From contig NZ_JAKWBE010000044.1 of NCBI RefSeq assembly GCF_022513565.1, positions 1 to 49,954 of the forward strand: a stretch of DNA of 49,954 bases, written 5' to 3'. This document shows, in pieces, positions 32,799 through 40,450 of the stretch. A program made the position numbers and the translations under genes. The notes under the pieces are model-generated. The model was not told the DNA's origin, did no database searches, and saw nothing but the letters and a program-made list of their open reading frames with translations. The DNA comes from Streptomyces gilvus. GTDB taxonomy: Bacteria; Actinomycetota; Actinomycetes; Streptomycetales; Streptomycetaceae. Each line of letters begins with the position of its first letter. Position 1 is the stretch's first letter.

Positions 32799-34357
32799 GC
32801 CTCCCCCTTCTTCGCGTCGCCCTCGGCCGCTTCCTGCGCCAGCGCCGAGGCGTCGCGCGGCAGCCGCAGCGTGAACACCGCGCCGCCGTCGGGCGAGTTG
32901 GCGGCGGTGATCTCGCCGCCGTGGATGTGCGCGTTCTCCAGCGCGATGGACAGACCGAGGCCGCTGCCGTCGGAGCGGGGCCGCGAGGCGCTCGCCTTGT
33001 AGAACCGGTCGAACACGTGCGGCAGGACGTCCTCGGGGATGCCGGGCCCGTGGTCCCGTACGGCGATCACCACGTGGTCGTCCGCGGTCCGCACCGACAC
33101 CCGCACCGGGGAGCCGCCGTGCTTGAGGGCGTTGCCGATCAGGTTGGCGAGGATGACGTCCAGCCGGCGCGGGTCGAGCCGGGCGTGGATGCCGCGCTCG
33201 GCGTCCAGGTCGACCGCGTCCAGCCAGGCGCGGGCGTCGATGCACGCGGTGATCTGGTCGGCCACGTCCACGTCGTCCAGCACCAGCCGGGCCGTACCCG
33301 CGTCGAAGCGGGTGACCTCCATGAGGTTCTCGACGAGGTCGTTGAGCCGCCGGGTCTCGCTGACCACGAGCCGCACGGCCGGCTCGATCATCGGATCGAT
33401 CGACCCGGACCCGGCCTCCAGCTCCTCCTCCAGGATCTCCGTCACCGCGGTGATCGCGGTGAGCGGAGTACGCAGCTCGTGGCTCATGTCGGCGACGAAC
33501 CGCCGGGACGCCTCGTCCCGCGCGGCCATGTCGTCCACCCGCTTCTCCAGCGCCTCGGCCGCGTCGTTGAACGTCCGTGACAGATCGGCGAGTTCATCGG
33601 TCCCGGACACCCTCAGCCGGGTGTCCAGCCTGCCCTCGCCGAGCCGGCGCGCGGCGGCCCCCAGCCGCTGCACGGGCTTGAGCACGGTCGAGGCGGCGGC
33701 CTGCGCGAGCAGCGCGGAGCCGACCAGCGCGAGACCGGTGGCGATGCCCAGCGACCAGGCGAGCGAGTTGAGGTCCTTGGCCTCCGGCTCCAGCGACTTC
33801 AGCATGTAGCCGGTCGGCCCGCCGTCGATCATCCGCGTGCCGGCCACCAGATAGGGCGTGCCGTGGTCCACGATCCGCTGCCAGTACAGGTGGTACGCGT
33901 ACTTGTTGCCGGAGTCGACCTGCTGCCGCTTGTTCACCGCCGCGCGCAGCGACGCGGGCACGTCCTGCAGCGAGAAGCCGTCCAGGGCGCCCGAACTGCC
34001 GTACACCGTGCGGCCGTCGGCGTCCTGGGCGACGAGCAGCACGCTGAAGCGCTGGCTGCTGTTCGCCATCTGGCCCGCGGTGTGCTGCAGTTCGTCCTGC
34101 GTGGGGTGCGGGGGCAGCGTGCCGGCCCGGGTCTGCATGGCCTGCCGGAAGTCGCCGAGCACGGCGTCCTGGGTACGGGTGAGCACGGCCTCGCGGTTGA
34201 GCCAGTACGCGATGCCGGACGCGGAGACGGCGGCGGTGAGCGCGACCAGCCCGAACACCACGACCAGCCTCAGCCGCAGACTAGTGAACCGCAGGCGTGA
34301 CAGATGTCCCTTGCGGGTCGCGGCCCAGCCGCGAACCCCCCCTTGCGCTGGTGTCAC
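32795..34357 (-). CDS. afsQ2: sensor histidine kinase AfsQ2
   Basis: 520 residues from GTG 34357, overlapping the afsQ1 stop by 4 bases. Domains in order: membrane segment near 25-45 (LRLVVVFGLVALTAAVSASGIAYWL), an extracytoplasmic sensor of about 150 residues, a second membrane segment near 205-225, HAMP (STVLKPVQRLGAAARRLGEGRLDTRL), HisKA with FVADMSHELRTPLTAI (His phosphorylation site), and HATPase with NLIGNALKHGG (N box), VRDHGPGIP (G1) and GSGLGLSIA (G2). It phosphorylates AfsQ1. In S. coelicolor the pair controls antibiotic production and nitrogen responses on glutamate medium (published knowledge). Confidence 0.95.
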   Translation of the reverse strand: MTPAQGGVRGWAATRKGHLSRLRFTSLRLRLVVVFGLVALTAAVSASGIAYWLNREAVLTRTQDAVLGDFRQAMQTRAGTLPPHPTQDELQHTAGQMANSSQRFSVLLVAQDADGRTVYGSSGALDGFSLQDVPASLRAAVNKRQQVDSGNKYAYHLYWQRIVDHGTPYLVAGTRMIDGGPTGYMLKSLEPEAKDLNSLAWSLGIATGLALVGSALLAQAAASTVLKPVQRLGAAARRLGEGRLDTRLRVSGTDELADLSRTFNDAAEALEKRVDDMAARDEASRRFVADMSHELRTPLTAITAVTEILEEELEAGSGSIDPMIEPAVRLVVSETRRLNDLVENLMEVTRFDAGTARLVLDDVDVADQITACIDARAWLDAVDLDAERGIHARLDPRRLDVILANLIGNALKHGGSPVRVSVRTADDHVVIAVRDHGPGIPEDVLPHVFDRFYKASASRPRSDGSGLGLSIALENAHIHGGEITAANSPDGGAVFTLRLPRDASALAQEAAEGDAKKGEA

Positions 34358-35031
34358 TGAGGCGTGTCCAGCCGGTAGCCCACGCCCCGCACGGTACGGA
34401 TCAGCGTCGGGGACGAGGGGACGTCCTCGACCTTGGCGCGCAGCCGCTGGACACACGCGTCCACCAGCCGGGAGTCGCCGAGGTAGTCGTGCTCCCACAC
34501 CAGCCGCAGCAACTGCTGGCGGGAGAGCGCCTGACCGGGCCGCCGGCTGAGCTCCAGCAGCAGCCGCAGCTCGGTCGGGGTGAGCTGCAGGTCCTCGCCG
34601 TTCTTCGTCACGGTCATGGCCGCGCGGTCGATGACGAGGCTGCCGAAGGTCGCCGCGTCGTTCGCCTCCCGCTCGCCGCGCCGCAGCACGGCCCGGATCC
34701 GGGCGTCGAGCACCCGCCCCTGCACGGGCTTGACGACATAGTCGTCGGCGCCGGACTCCAGCCCGACGACCACGTCGATGTCGTCGCTGCGCGCGGTCAG
34801 CAGGATGATCGGCAACTGGTCCGTGCGCCGGATGCGCCGGCACACCTCGAACCCGTCGATGCCGGGCAGCATCACGTCCAGCACGATCAGGTCCGGCCGC
34901 TGCTCGCGCAGCAGCTTCAGGCCGTCCTCACCGGTGGCAGCGGTGGCCACACGGTGTCCCTGGCGCGTCAGTGAGAGCTCCAGGGCCGTGCGGATGGCGT
35001 CGTCGTCCTCGATCAGCAACAGGGAAGGCAC
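34354..35031 (-). CDS. afsQ1: response regulator AfsQ1
   Basis: 225 residues when started at GTG 35031 (VPSLLLIEDDD), the length I remember for S. coelicolor AfsQ1; ATG 35040 would add three residues. Receiver domain with acidic pocket EDDD, phospho-acceptor D52 in LIVLDVMLPG, Thr in LLTAR and Lys in DYVVKPV. The C-terminal OmpR-type winged helix covers about 125-225 (LTPTELRLLLELSRRPGQALSRQQLLRLVW...VDACVQRLRAKVE...IRTVRGVGYRL). It activates sigQ and other genes. First gene of the afsQ1-afsQ2-lipoprotein operon, divergent from sigQ. Confidence 0.96.
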   Translation of the reverse strand: MPSLLLIEDDDAIRTALELSLTRQGHRVATAATGEDGLKLLREQRPDLIVLDVMLPGIDGFEVCRRIRRTDQLPIILLTARSDDIDVVVGLESGADDYVVKPVQGRVLDARIRAVLRRGEREANDAATFGSLVIDRAAMTVTKNGEDLQLTPTELRLLLELSRRPGQALSRQQLLRLVWEHDYLGDSRLVDACVQRLRAKVEDVPSSPTLIRTVRGVGYRLDTPQ

Positions 35032-35115
35032 GGGGGTCATTCTGGCCCATGGCGGGGTGGTGTTTCGACTCCTGCAACGCACCTGTACGACTGGGTGCCC
35101 GTACCGCTCTTCTCT

Positions 35116-35166
35116 GTGACCGGACTGTGCGTCCGCTGCGACCGACCCCTGTGACAGGTCTGTGAC
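35116..35166. promoter_or_regulatory. AfsQ1-binding sites in afsQ1-sigQ intergenic region
   Basis: GTGACAGGTCTGTGAC at 35151-35166 is an exact GTnAC-n6-GTnAC, the consensus reported for AfsQ1 (from memory). A second, imperfect copy GTGAC-n6-GTGCG lies at 35116-35131. Both lie in the 255-base region between the divergent genes, consistent with control of sigQ and autoregulation. Confidence 0.8.
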
Positions 35167-35286
35167 AGTCGGCGGACACGGCCATGAAGGTGCGCGGGCA
35201 AGCTTTTCGGCACAGGCAAGGCAGCACCGCAGAGATCCACCGCCTGAGCAAGCAGAACACCGGAAGTCCACGACGGGGGGCGCGAG

Positions 35287-36066
35287 ATGAACACGCTGCA
35301 CAGCACCAGCAATAGCGCAGTGATCACGCGCCTGCACGACGTGAACGGGGGCCGGGGTTCCAAGGAGTCCGGAGCAGATGGGGGTCCCTCCCGCGCGAGC
35401 GGATTCGAGCGTGGGGGAGGGCGGGGGTGCGCTCGCGGCGCCGGGCGTCAGCACACCGCGTACATGACGGTGGTTGACGGTTTCACGGGGGAACCGCACG
35501 GGGGAAGCGCGTACAGGGAGGACACGGGGGAGCGTCGTTCGCTGTCGGAGGCGGAGTTCACCGCCTACGTCCAGGAGCGCCGCGCCTCCCTGTACGCCAC
35601 CGCCTATCACCTGACCGGTGACCGTTTCGAGGCCGAGGACCTGCTGCAGAGCGCGTTGTTCTCGACGTACCGGGCGTGGGACCGGATCAGCGACAAGGCC
35701 GCGGTCGGGGGTTACCTCCGCCGCACCATGACGAACCTGCACATCAGCGCGTGGCGCCGCCGCAAGCTGAACGAGTACCCGACCGAGGAACTGCCGGAGA
35801 CGCCCGGCGACACGGACGCGATGCGCGGCACCGAACTGCGCGCGGTCCTGTGGCAGGCGCTGGCCCGGCTCCCCGAACTCCAGCGGACGATGCTGGTCCT
35901 GCGCTACTACGAGGGCCGCACAGACCCGGAGATCGCGGAGATCCTCGACATCAGTGTCGGCACGGTGAAGTCCAGCATCTGGCGGTCGCTCCGCCGGCTG
36001 CGCGAGGACGAGGTCCTCAGCTTCGGCCGTGACGAGGAGAACGCCTTCGGGGAGCTCGTCGCCTGA
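35287..36066 (+). CDS. sigQ: ECF sigma factor SigQ
   Basis: 259 residues from ATG 35287. The SigE-type ECF core begins near residue 85 (RRSLSEAEFTAYVQERRASLYATAYHLTGDRFEAEDLLQSALFSTYRAWDRI; sigma2) and ends with LPELQRTMLVLRYYEGRTDPEIAEILDISVGTVKSSIWRSLRRLRE (sigma4). The long N-terminal part is low-complexity and contains a repeat-like palindrome (35380-35421) and three copies of CACGGGGGA. In S. coelicolor sigQ lies next to afsQ1/Q2 and is an AfsQ1 target that opposes its effect on antibiotic production. ATG 35464 (MTVVDGFTGEP) is a possible shorter start. Confidence 0.93.
   Translation: MNTLHSTSNSAVITRLHDVNGGRGSKESGADGGPSRASGFERGGGRGCARGAGRQHTAYMTVVDGFTGEPHGGSAYREDTGERRSLSEAEFTAYVQERRASLYATAYHLTGDRFEAEDLLQSALFSTYRAWDRISDKAAVGGYLRRTMTNLHISAWRRRKLNEYPTEELPETPGDTDAMRGTELRAVLWQALARLPELQRTMLVLRYYEGRTDPEIAEILDISVGTVKSSIWRSLRRLREDEVLSFGRDEENAFGELVA
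35380..35421. repeat. Streptomyces-type palindromic repeat inside sigQ N-terminal codons
   Basis: GGGGGTCCCTCCC (35380-35392) faces GGGGGAGGG (ending 35421) across a GCGAGCGGATTCGAGCG core. It looks like the abundant palindromic repeats seen between Streptomyces genes (recollection). Here it is read through in frame as low-complexity residues GGPSRASGFERGGG. Confidence 0.55.
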
Positions 36067-36081
36067 GGGCCGGGGGGGAAG

Positions 36082-36193
36082 CAGGTCACGGGGGAGCGGT
36101 AACCGGGGGGACCCACGGGGGAAACGGGGGTCACGGGGGACCAACGGGGGTTGGACCCACGGGGGAAGCACCACCACGGGGGAACGGGGGATA
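36082..36193. repeat. cluster of CACGGGGGA repeats after sigQ
   Basis: CACGGGGGA occurs at 36087, 36114, 36132, 36158 and 36175 with near copies between. Three more exact copies are in the sigQ 5' codons (35484, 35497, 35523). G runs of 5 recur every 10-27 bases. Confidence 0.8.
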
Positions 36194-36230
36194 GCGGGGC
36201 TGGAGGGCCGGGGGGTCCGTCCAGCCCCGC
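36194..36230. terminator. bidirectional terminator between sigQ and udk-like gene
   Basis: GCGGGGCTGGA (36194-36204) pairs perfectly with TCCAGCCCCGC (36220-36230), followed by TTTCACG on the plus strand. Confidence 0.85.
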
Positions 36231-36257
36231 TTTCACGTGCGCTCACCCATACTCGGC

Positions 36258-36893
36258 TCAGGAGGTCGGGGTCGCTGCCGGGCGGCGGCCGACCGCTGCC
36301 GCGGCCAGGCGGCCGAGGGCCTCGTCCTTGTCGCAGGGGTGGGCGCCGAGGGAGGTCTGGCGGGCGATGATCGTGCGTTCCTGGCGCATCAGACGCCAGC
36401 CGCGGCGCAGCAGGAAGGGCACCGATTTGCGGCCCTCCTTCAGGTCGCGCAGGAAGCGGCGGCGGAACGTGCGCACCGGACCGCGGTTCAGGCACAGCGC
36501 GTCGGCCAGCAGGCCCAACTCCCGGCAGCGGTCGACGATCTCGGCGGCGAAGATGCCCTCCGCGATGAAGAGGGGCGTGCGGCCGATGTCGACGGTCTCC
36601 TCGCCGGTGCGGGCGGAGAGGGAGATGTCGTAGACCGGGATCTTCGTACGGCCCGTGCGGCACAGCTCCTCGATGGCCGCGACCGCGACGTCCGTGTCCC
36701 AGGAGTCCGGATGGTCCCAGTCGATGTCGGAGCTTCCCGCCACCAGCGGCAGTGTCGGGTCGTCGCCCTCCTTGTAGAAGTCGTCGAGGCGCAGCACGGG
36801 GAGGCCGGAGCGGGCGGCGACCAGGGACTTGCCCGAGCCCGAGGGGCCGCACAGCAGCACGACGCGGGCGGGGGAGGGGAGATGGATGCTCAC
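36258..36893 (-). CDS. uridine kinase-like P-loop NTPase
   Basis: 211 residues from GTG 36893. P-loop GPSGSGKSLVAARSG, then LRLDDFYKEGDDPTLP and DIDWDHPDSWD, both features of the uridine kinase/phosphoribulokinase superfamily, and a lid-like basic segment RTFRRRFLRDLKEGRKSVPFLLRRG. It probably phosphorylates uridine or cytidine (salvage), a counterpart to the catabolic genes in this window, but without their operator. A different small-molecule kinase cannot be excluded. Convergent with sigQ. Confidence 0.82.
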   Translation of the reverse strand: MSIHLPSPARVVLLCGPSGSGKSLVAARSGLPVLRLDDFYKEGDDPTLPLVAGSSDIDWDHPDSWDTDVAVAAIEELCRTGRTKIPVYDISLSARTGEETVDIGRTPLFIAEGIFAAEIVDRCRELGLLADALCLNRGPVRTFRRRFLRDLKEGRKSVPFLLRRGWRLMRQERTIIARQTSLGAHPCDKDEALGRLAAAAVGRRPAATPTS

Positions 36894-37020
36894 GGGACAC
36901 CAGTTTGACGTATTCCGTACGCCTGATCGACCCCGCGGGTCGGCTTTGGAGCGTGCGTCACACCTCAACTACCCTTCGTGTCGACCTGATCACCCTGCGC
37001 CTCAGAAGGTGGCACCAGCG

Positions 37021-37428
37021 ATGGCCCGACACACGTCCTCCCCGACCCCGACCGCCCAGCGCGCCCTCGTCGCCCTCGCCACGGCAGGGGTGGCGCTCGG
37101 CGCGGGGGCCGCGACGGCCTCCGCGAACACCGCGCCGGTGCTGGACGAGGGGGTGCACACCCGGCCGACCTCGCTCGGCCGCGTCGACCCCCAGTCCGGC
37201 CTCCAGGCCGTCACCGGCATGGTCGGCTACGTCACCGGTCCCCTCGCCGGCCTCAAGCCCAACCCCCTCGCGGGCACCGGCGTCGACCCCCTCGACAACG
37301 GCGTGGCCACCCAACTCGGCGACTTCCAGCCCGTCGCCTCCCAGGCCCTGACCGGCCCGATCGCCGAGGCCCAGTCCATCGGCAGCATCCCGGTCGTGGG
37401 CCAGGTGACGACCCTCCTGAACCACTGA
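37021..37428 (+). CDS. secreted protein of unknown function
   Basis: 135 residues from ATG 37021, with AGAAGG about 12 bases upstream. Signal peptide residues about 1-38 (ALVALATAGVALGAGAATASA). The mature part is rich in Gly, Pro, Leu, Thr and Val with repeated xxGPLAGLxPNPLAG-type stretches and no Cys. Composition resembles the secreted protein at 30847. Ends at the terminator 37439-37476. No function can be assigned. Confidence 0.78.
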   Translation: MARHTSSPTPTAQRALVALATAGVALGAGAATASANTAPVLDEGVHTRPTSLGRVDPQSGLQAVTGMVGYVTGPLAGLKPNPLAGTGVDPLDNGVATQLGDFQPVASQALTGPIAEAQSIGSIPVVGQVTTLLNH

Positions 37429-37438
37429 CCCACACCGA

Positions 37439-37476
37439 AGAGCCGCGCTTCCCTGGGTGAAGGGGGGCGCGGCTCT
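37439..37476. terminator. terminator between secreted-protein gene and relE-like gene
   Basis: AGAGCCGCGC (37439-37448) pairs with GCGCGGCTCT (37467-37476), with an inner CTTC/GAAG extension. Serves both convergent genes. Confidence 0.85.
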
Positions 37477-37489
37477 CGGCTTCTGCCGG

Positions 37490-37741
37490 TCAGGCGGTGC
37501 GGCCGAGGTGGGTGACCATGATGTGGATCACTTCGCTGTCGATGACGTACAGGACCCGGTAGTCGCCGATGCGGAGACGGCGGATGTCGGGTGACCCGTA
37601 CGGAGTCGACGCGGCCGGGCGCGGGTCATCGGCCAGCTTGTCGATGGTGTCCAGGACCAGGGCGAGGCCGTGCGGATCTTCTTTCAGGAACCGGGCTGCC
37701 GAGTCGAGGGCGTGCGGCTCGAAGACGATCTCGTACTTCAC
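37490..37741 (-). CDS. RelE/ParE family toxin
   Basis: 83 residues: MKYEIVFEPHALDSAARFLKEDPHGLALVLDTIDKLADDPRPA...RRLRIGDYRVLYVIDSEVIHIMVTHLGR. The pattern of an N-terminal strand, two helices, then RLRIGDYRVLYVID is the RelE fold; the Arg residues in RLRIGDYR are the usual functional ones. RelE toxins cleave mRNA on the ribosome. It follows the antitoxin gene with a 4-base overlap (ATGA). Confidence 0.9.
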   Translation of the reverse strand: MKYEIVFEPHALDSAARFLKEDPHGLALVLDTIDKLADDPRPAASTPYGSPDIRRLRIGDYRVLYVIDSEVIHIMVTHLGRTA

Positions 37742-38010
37742 TGCTGTTCGAGCCCCAGTCGTCGACGAACCTCGGCCATGGGGATGCCTGGTCCGAGAGT
37801 TCCCTCCGCCTTGCGCCGCTGGTAGTCCGCTACCGCCAGGGCGTCTTCGAAGTCCTCTATCACCTGCGGCGACACGAGAAGGGCGGCCACGTGCCCGTGG
37901 TCGGTGAGGGCGATGGTCTCGCGGCCGTGGGCGGCGCGGCGGACCAGGTCGCCGAGTTGGGAGCGTGCTGCGCTGATGGCGATCTCAACCATGTTCAGAT
38001 TCTCGCACAT
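37738..38010 (-). CDS. Phd/YefM-type antitoxin
   Basis: 90 residues from ATG 38010, or 84 from ATG 37992 (MVEIAISAARSQLGDLVRRAAHG), which is the classical Phd start. The N-terminal half is the DNA-binding Phd domain (ETIALTDHGHVAALLVS); the C-terminal tail (YQRRKAEGTLGPGIPMAEVRRRLGLEQQ) wraps the toxin in this family. It would neutralise the RelE-like toxin and repress the operon. The upstream region is unusually AT-rich with TGAAC/GTTCA arms. Confidence 0.9.
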   Translation of the reverse strand: MCENLNMVEIAISAARSQLGDLVRRAAHGRETIALTDHGHVAALLVSPQVIEDFEDALAVADYQRRKAEGTLGPGIPMAEVRRRLGLEQQ

Positions 38011-38038
38011 GGTTCATCTAGTGGGCAATTTATTGAAC
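37993..38038 (-). promoter_or_regulatory. putative toxin-antitoxin operator / leaderless promoter
   Basis: GTTCA at 37993-37997 and 38012-38016 and TGAAC at 38034-38038, flanking an AT-rich core (GGGCAATTTAT). On the minus strand TAGATG lies about 10 bases before the ATG at 38010, a possible -10 box. Consistent with autoregulation by the antitoxin. Confidence 0.45.
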
Positions 38039-38047
38039 TAGGGGGCA

Positions 38048-38075
38048 GCGCCTCCCCCGGTCGGAGGGGAGGCGC
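38048..38075 (-). terminator. terminator of the deoC-aldehyde dehydrogenase operon
   Basis: GCGCCTCCCC (38048-38057) pairs perfectly with GGGGAGGCGC (38066-38075), 18 bases past the stop codon at 38093. Confidence 0.88.
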
Positions 38076-38092
38076 GGCTCGGTTCGTGGGGG

Positions 38093-38980
38093 TCAGTAGG
38101 ACGAGCCCGAGGCGCCCAGGGAGCCCGTGGGGTGCCAGACCGTCTTGGTTTCCAGGAACGCCGTCAGGCGGTCGGTGCCGGGGGTGGCGAGCCAGTTGTC
38201 CACAGGCTGTGGACGAAGGGCCCGCTTCAGGTTGTCCGCCGCCGCGATCTCCAGTTCCTTCGCCAGGACCTCGTCCGCGCCCGCGAGGTCGATCGCGTTG
38301 ACGTCCTGGTGGGCCGCCAGCGGCGTCGCGATCTCCGCCGTACGGCCGGACAGGACGTTGACCACGCCGCCCGGCACGTCCGACGTGGCCAGGACCTCGG
38401 CCAGGGACAGGGCCGGAAGCGGGGACTTCTCGCTGGCCACCACCACCGCCGTGTTGCCCGTCGCGATCACCGGCGCCACGACGGAGACCAGGCCGAGGAA
38501 GGACGACTCCTGCGGGGCCAGTACGGCCACCACACCCGTCGGTTCGGGCGAGGAGAGGTTGAAGTACGGCCCCGCGACCGGGTTTCCGCCGCCCACCACC
38601 TGCGCGATCTTGTCCGTCCAGCCCGCGTACCAGACCCAGCGGTCGATCGCCGCCTCGACCTGCTCCGCCGCCTTGGACTTCGACAGTCCCTCCGCGTCCG
38701 CCACCTCGTGGACGAACTGCGCCTTGCGGCCCTCCAGCATCTCCGCGACCCGGTAGAGGACCTGACCGCGGTTGTAGGCGGTGGCCCCGGACCAGGCCCC
38801 GAACGCCTTGCGGGCCGCGACCACCGCGTCACGGGCGTCCTTGCGGGAGGACTGCGGTGCGTTGGCCAGCCAGTTGCCCTTCGAGTCGGTCACCTCGTAC
38901 ACCCGGCCGCTCTCGGAACGCGGGAACTTCCCGCCGACGTACAGCTTGTAGGTCTTGAAGACAGACAGGCGATCAGACAT
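38093..38980 (-). CDS. truncated aldehyde dehydrogenase-like subunit (no catalytic Cys), ALDH16-type second half
   Basis: 295 residues, against about 490 for a complete aldehyde dehydrogenase. It keeps the N-terminal and NAD-binding parts (YVGGKFPRSESGRVYEV, VVAARKAFGAWSGATAYNRGQVLYRVAEML, VAVLAPQESSFLGLVSVVAPVIATGNTAVVVASEKSPLPAL, GGVVNVLSG) but lacks the ELGG Glu and the catalytic Cys segment. It ends with ETKTVWHPTGSLGASGSSY, apparently a natural C-terminus rather than a frameshift. Its ATG overlaps the stop of the full-length enzyme by 8 bases. Full enzyme (490) plus this chain (295) add up to the domain plan of ALDH16, where a complete domain is fused to a defective one. It probably forms a complex with its neighbour. 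Confidence 0.85.
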   Translation of the reverse strand: MSDRLSVFKTYKLYVGGKFPRSESGRVYEVTDSKGNWLANAPQSSRKDARDAVVAARKAFGAWSGATAYNRGQVLYRVAEMLEGRKAQFVHEVADAEGLSKSKAAEQVEAAIDRWVWYAGWTDKIAQVVGGGNPVAGPYFNLSSPEPTGVVAVLAPQESSFLGLVSVVAPVIATGNTAVVVASEKSPLPALSLAEVLATSDVPGGVVNVLSGRTAEIATPLAAHQDVNAIDLAGADEVLAKELEIAAADNLKRALRPQPVDNWLATPGTDRLTAFLETKTVWHPTGSLGASGSSY

Positions 38981-40445
38981 CGAGGTATGCCTCCAGGCCG
39001 TGGCGGCCGCCCTCGCGGCCGAAGCCCGACTCCTTGTAACCGCCGAACGGCGAGGTCGGGTCGAACTTGTTGAACGTGTTGGACCAGACGACGCCCGCCC
39101 GGAGCCTGTTCGCGACCGCGAGGATGCGCGAGCCCTTCTCCGTCCAGATGCCGGCGGACAGGCCGTACGGCGTGTTGTTCGCCTTGGCCACCGCCTCGTC
39201 CGGCGTACGGAAGGTGAGGACCGACAGCACCGGGCCGAAGATCTCGTCGCGGGCGACGGTGTGCGCCTGGGTGACGTTCGTGAACAGCGTCGGGGCGAAC
39301 CAGTAACCGGAGGAGGGGATCTCGCAGGCGGGCGACCAGCGCTCCGCGCCCTCCGCCTCGCCCTGCTCCACGAGCCGGGTGATCCGGGCCAGCTGCTCCT
39401 CGGAGTTGATCGCGCCGATGTCCGTGTTCTTGTCCAGCGGGTCGCCGAGGCGGAGCGTGGACAGACGGCGCTTGAGGGAGTCGAGCAGCTCGTCGTGGAT
39501 CGACTCCTGGACGAGGAGACGGGAGCCCGCGCAGCAGACCTGGCCCTGGTTGAAGAAGATCCCGTTGACGATCCCCTCCACCGCCTGGTCGATCGGGGCG
39601 TCGTCGAAGACGATGTTGGCGCCCTTGCCGCCCAGTTCGAGGGTGAGCTTCTTGCGGGTGCCCGCGACCGTCCGGGCGATCTCCTTGCCGACGGCCGTGG
39701 AACCGGTGAACGCCACCTTGTTCACGTCCGGGTGCGCGACGAGCGCGGCGCCCGTGTCGCCGTAACCGGGAAGGATGTTGACGACACCCTTGGGGAGGCC
39801 GGCCTGGCGGCAGATGTCCGCGAAGAACAGGGCGGACAGCGGGGTCGTCTCGGCGGGCTTCAGGACCACCGTGTTGCCCGTGGCGAGCGCCGGGGCGATC
39901 TTCCACGCCAGCATGAGGAGGGGGAAGTTCCAGGGGATGACCTGGCCGGCGACGCCCAGCGGTCGCGGGTTCGCGCCGAAACCCGCGTGGTCGAGCTTGT
40001 CCGCCCAGCCCGCGTAGTAGAAGAAGTGCGCGGCGACCAGGGGGAGGTCCGCGTCGCGGGTCTCCTTGATCGGCTTGCCGTTGTCGAGGGTTTCGAGGAC
40101 GGCGAGCTCGCGCGAGCGTTCCTGGATGATCCGCGCGATGCGGAACAGGTACTTGGCGCGCTCGGCGCCGGGCAGCGCCGACCACTTCTCGAAGGCCTTG
40201 CGGGCGGCCTTCACCGCGCGGTCGACGTCCTCGGCACCGGCCTGGGCGATCTCGGAGAGGACCTCCTCGGTGGACGGGGAGACAGTCTTGAAGACCCTGC
40301 CGTCGGCGGCCTCCGTGAAGTCGCCGTCGATGAACAGGCCGTACGAGGGCGCGATGTCGACGATCGCGCGGGACTCGGGTGCCGGGGCGTACTCGAACGC
40401 GGAGGCAGATGCGGGGGCGGATGCGGATGCGGATGCGGGTGCCAT
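38973..40445 (-). CDS. aldehyde dehydrogenase (catalytic), deoC-linked
   Basis: 490 residues. All catalytic features are present: IPWNFPLLMLAWKIAPALATGNTVVLKPAE (cofactor), FTGSTAVGKEI, LELGGKGANIVF (general-base Glu), FFNQGQVCCAGSRLL (nucleophile Cys), and EIFGPVLSVLTF. The N-terminal 30 residues are an Ala-Ser-Pro repeat encoded by hexanucleotide repeats (40399-40440). Lying 5 bases after deoC, it most likely oxidises the acetaldehyde released from deoxyribose-5-phosphate. NAD use is assumed. Overlaps the truncated homologue downstream. Confidence 0.92.
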   Translation of the reverse strand: MAPASASASAPASASAFEYAPAPESRAIVDIAPSYGLFIDGDFTEAADGRVFKTVSPSTEEVLSEIAQAGAEDVDRAVKAARKAFEKWSALPGAERAKYLFRIARIIQERSRELAVLETLDNGKPIKETRDADLPLVAAHFFYYAGWADKLDHAGFGANPRPLGVAGQVIPWNFPLLMLAWKIAPALATGNTVVLKPAETTPLSALFFADICRQAGLPKGVVNILPGYGDTGAALVAHPDVNKVAFTGSTAVGKEIARTVAGTRKKLTLELGGKGANIVFDDAPIDQAVEGIVNGIFFNQGQVCCAGSRLLVQESIHDELLDSLKRRLSTLRLGDPLDKNTDIGAINSEEQLARITRLVEQGEAEGAERWSPACEIPSSGYWFAPTLFTNVTQAHTVARDEIFGPVLSVLTFRTPDEAVAKANNTPYGLSAGIWTEKGSRILAVANRLRAGVVWSNTFNKFDPTSPFGGYKESGFGREGGRHGLEAYLDV

Positions 40446-40450
40446 GGTGA

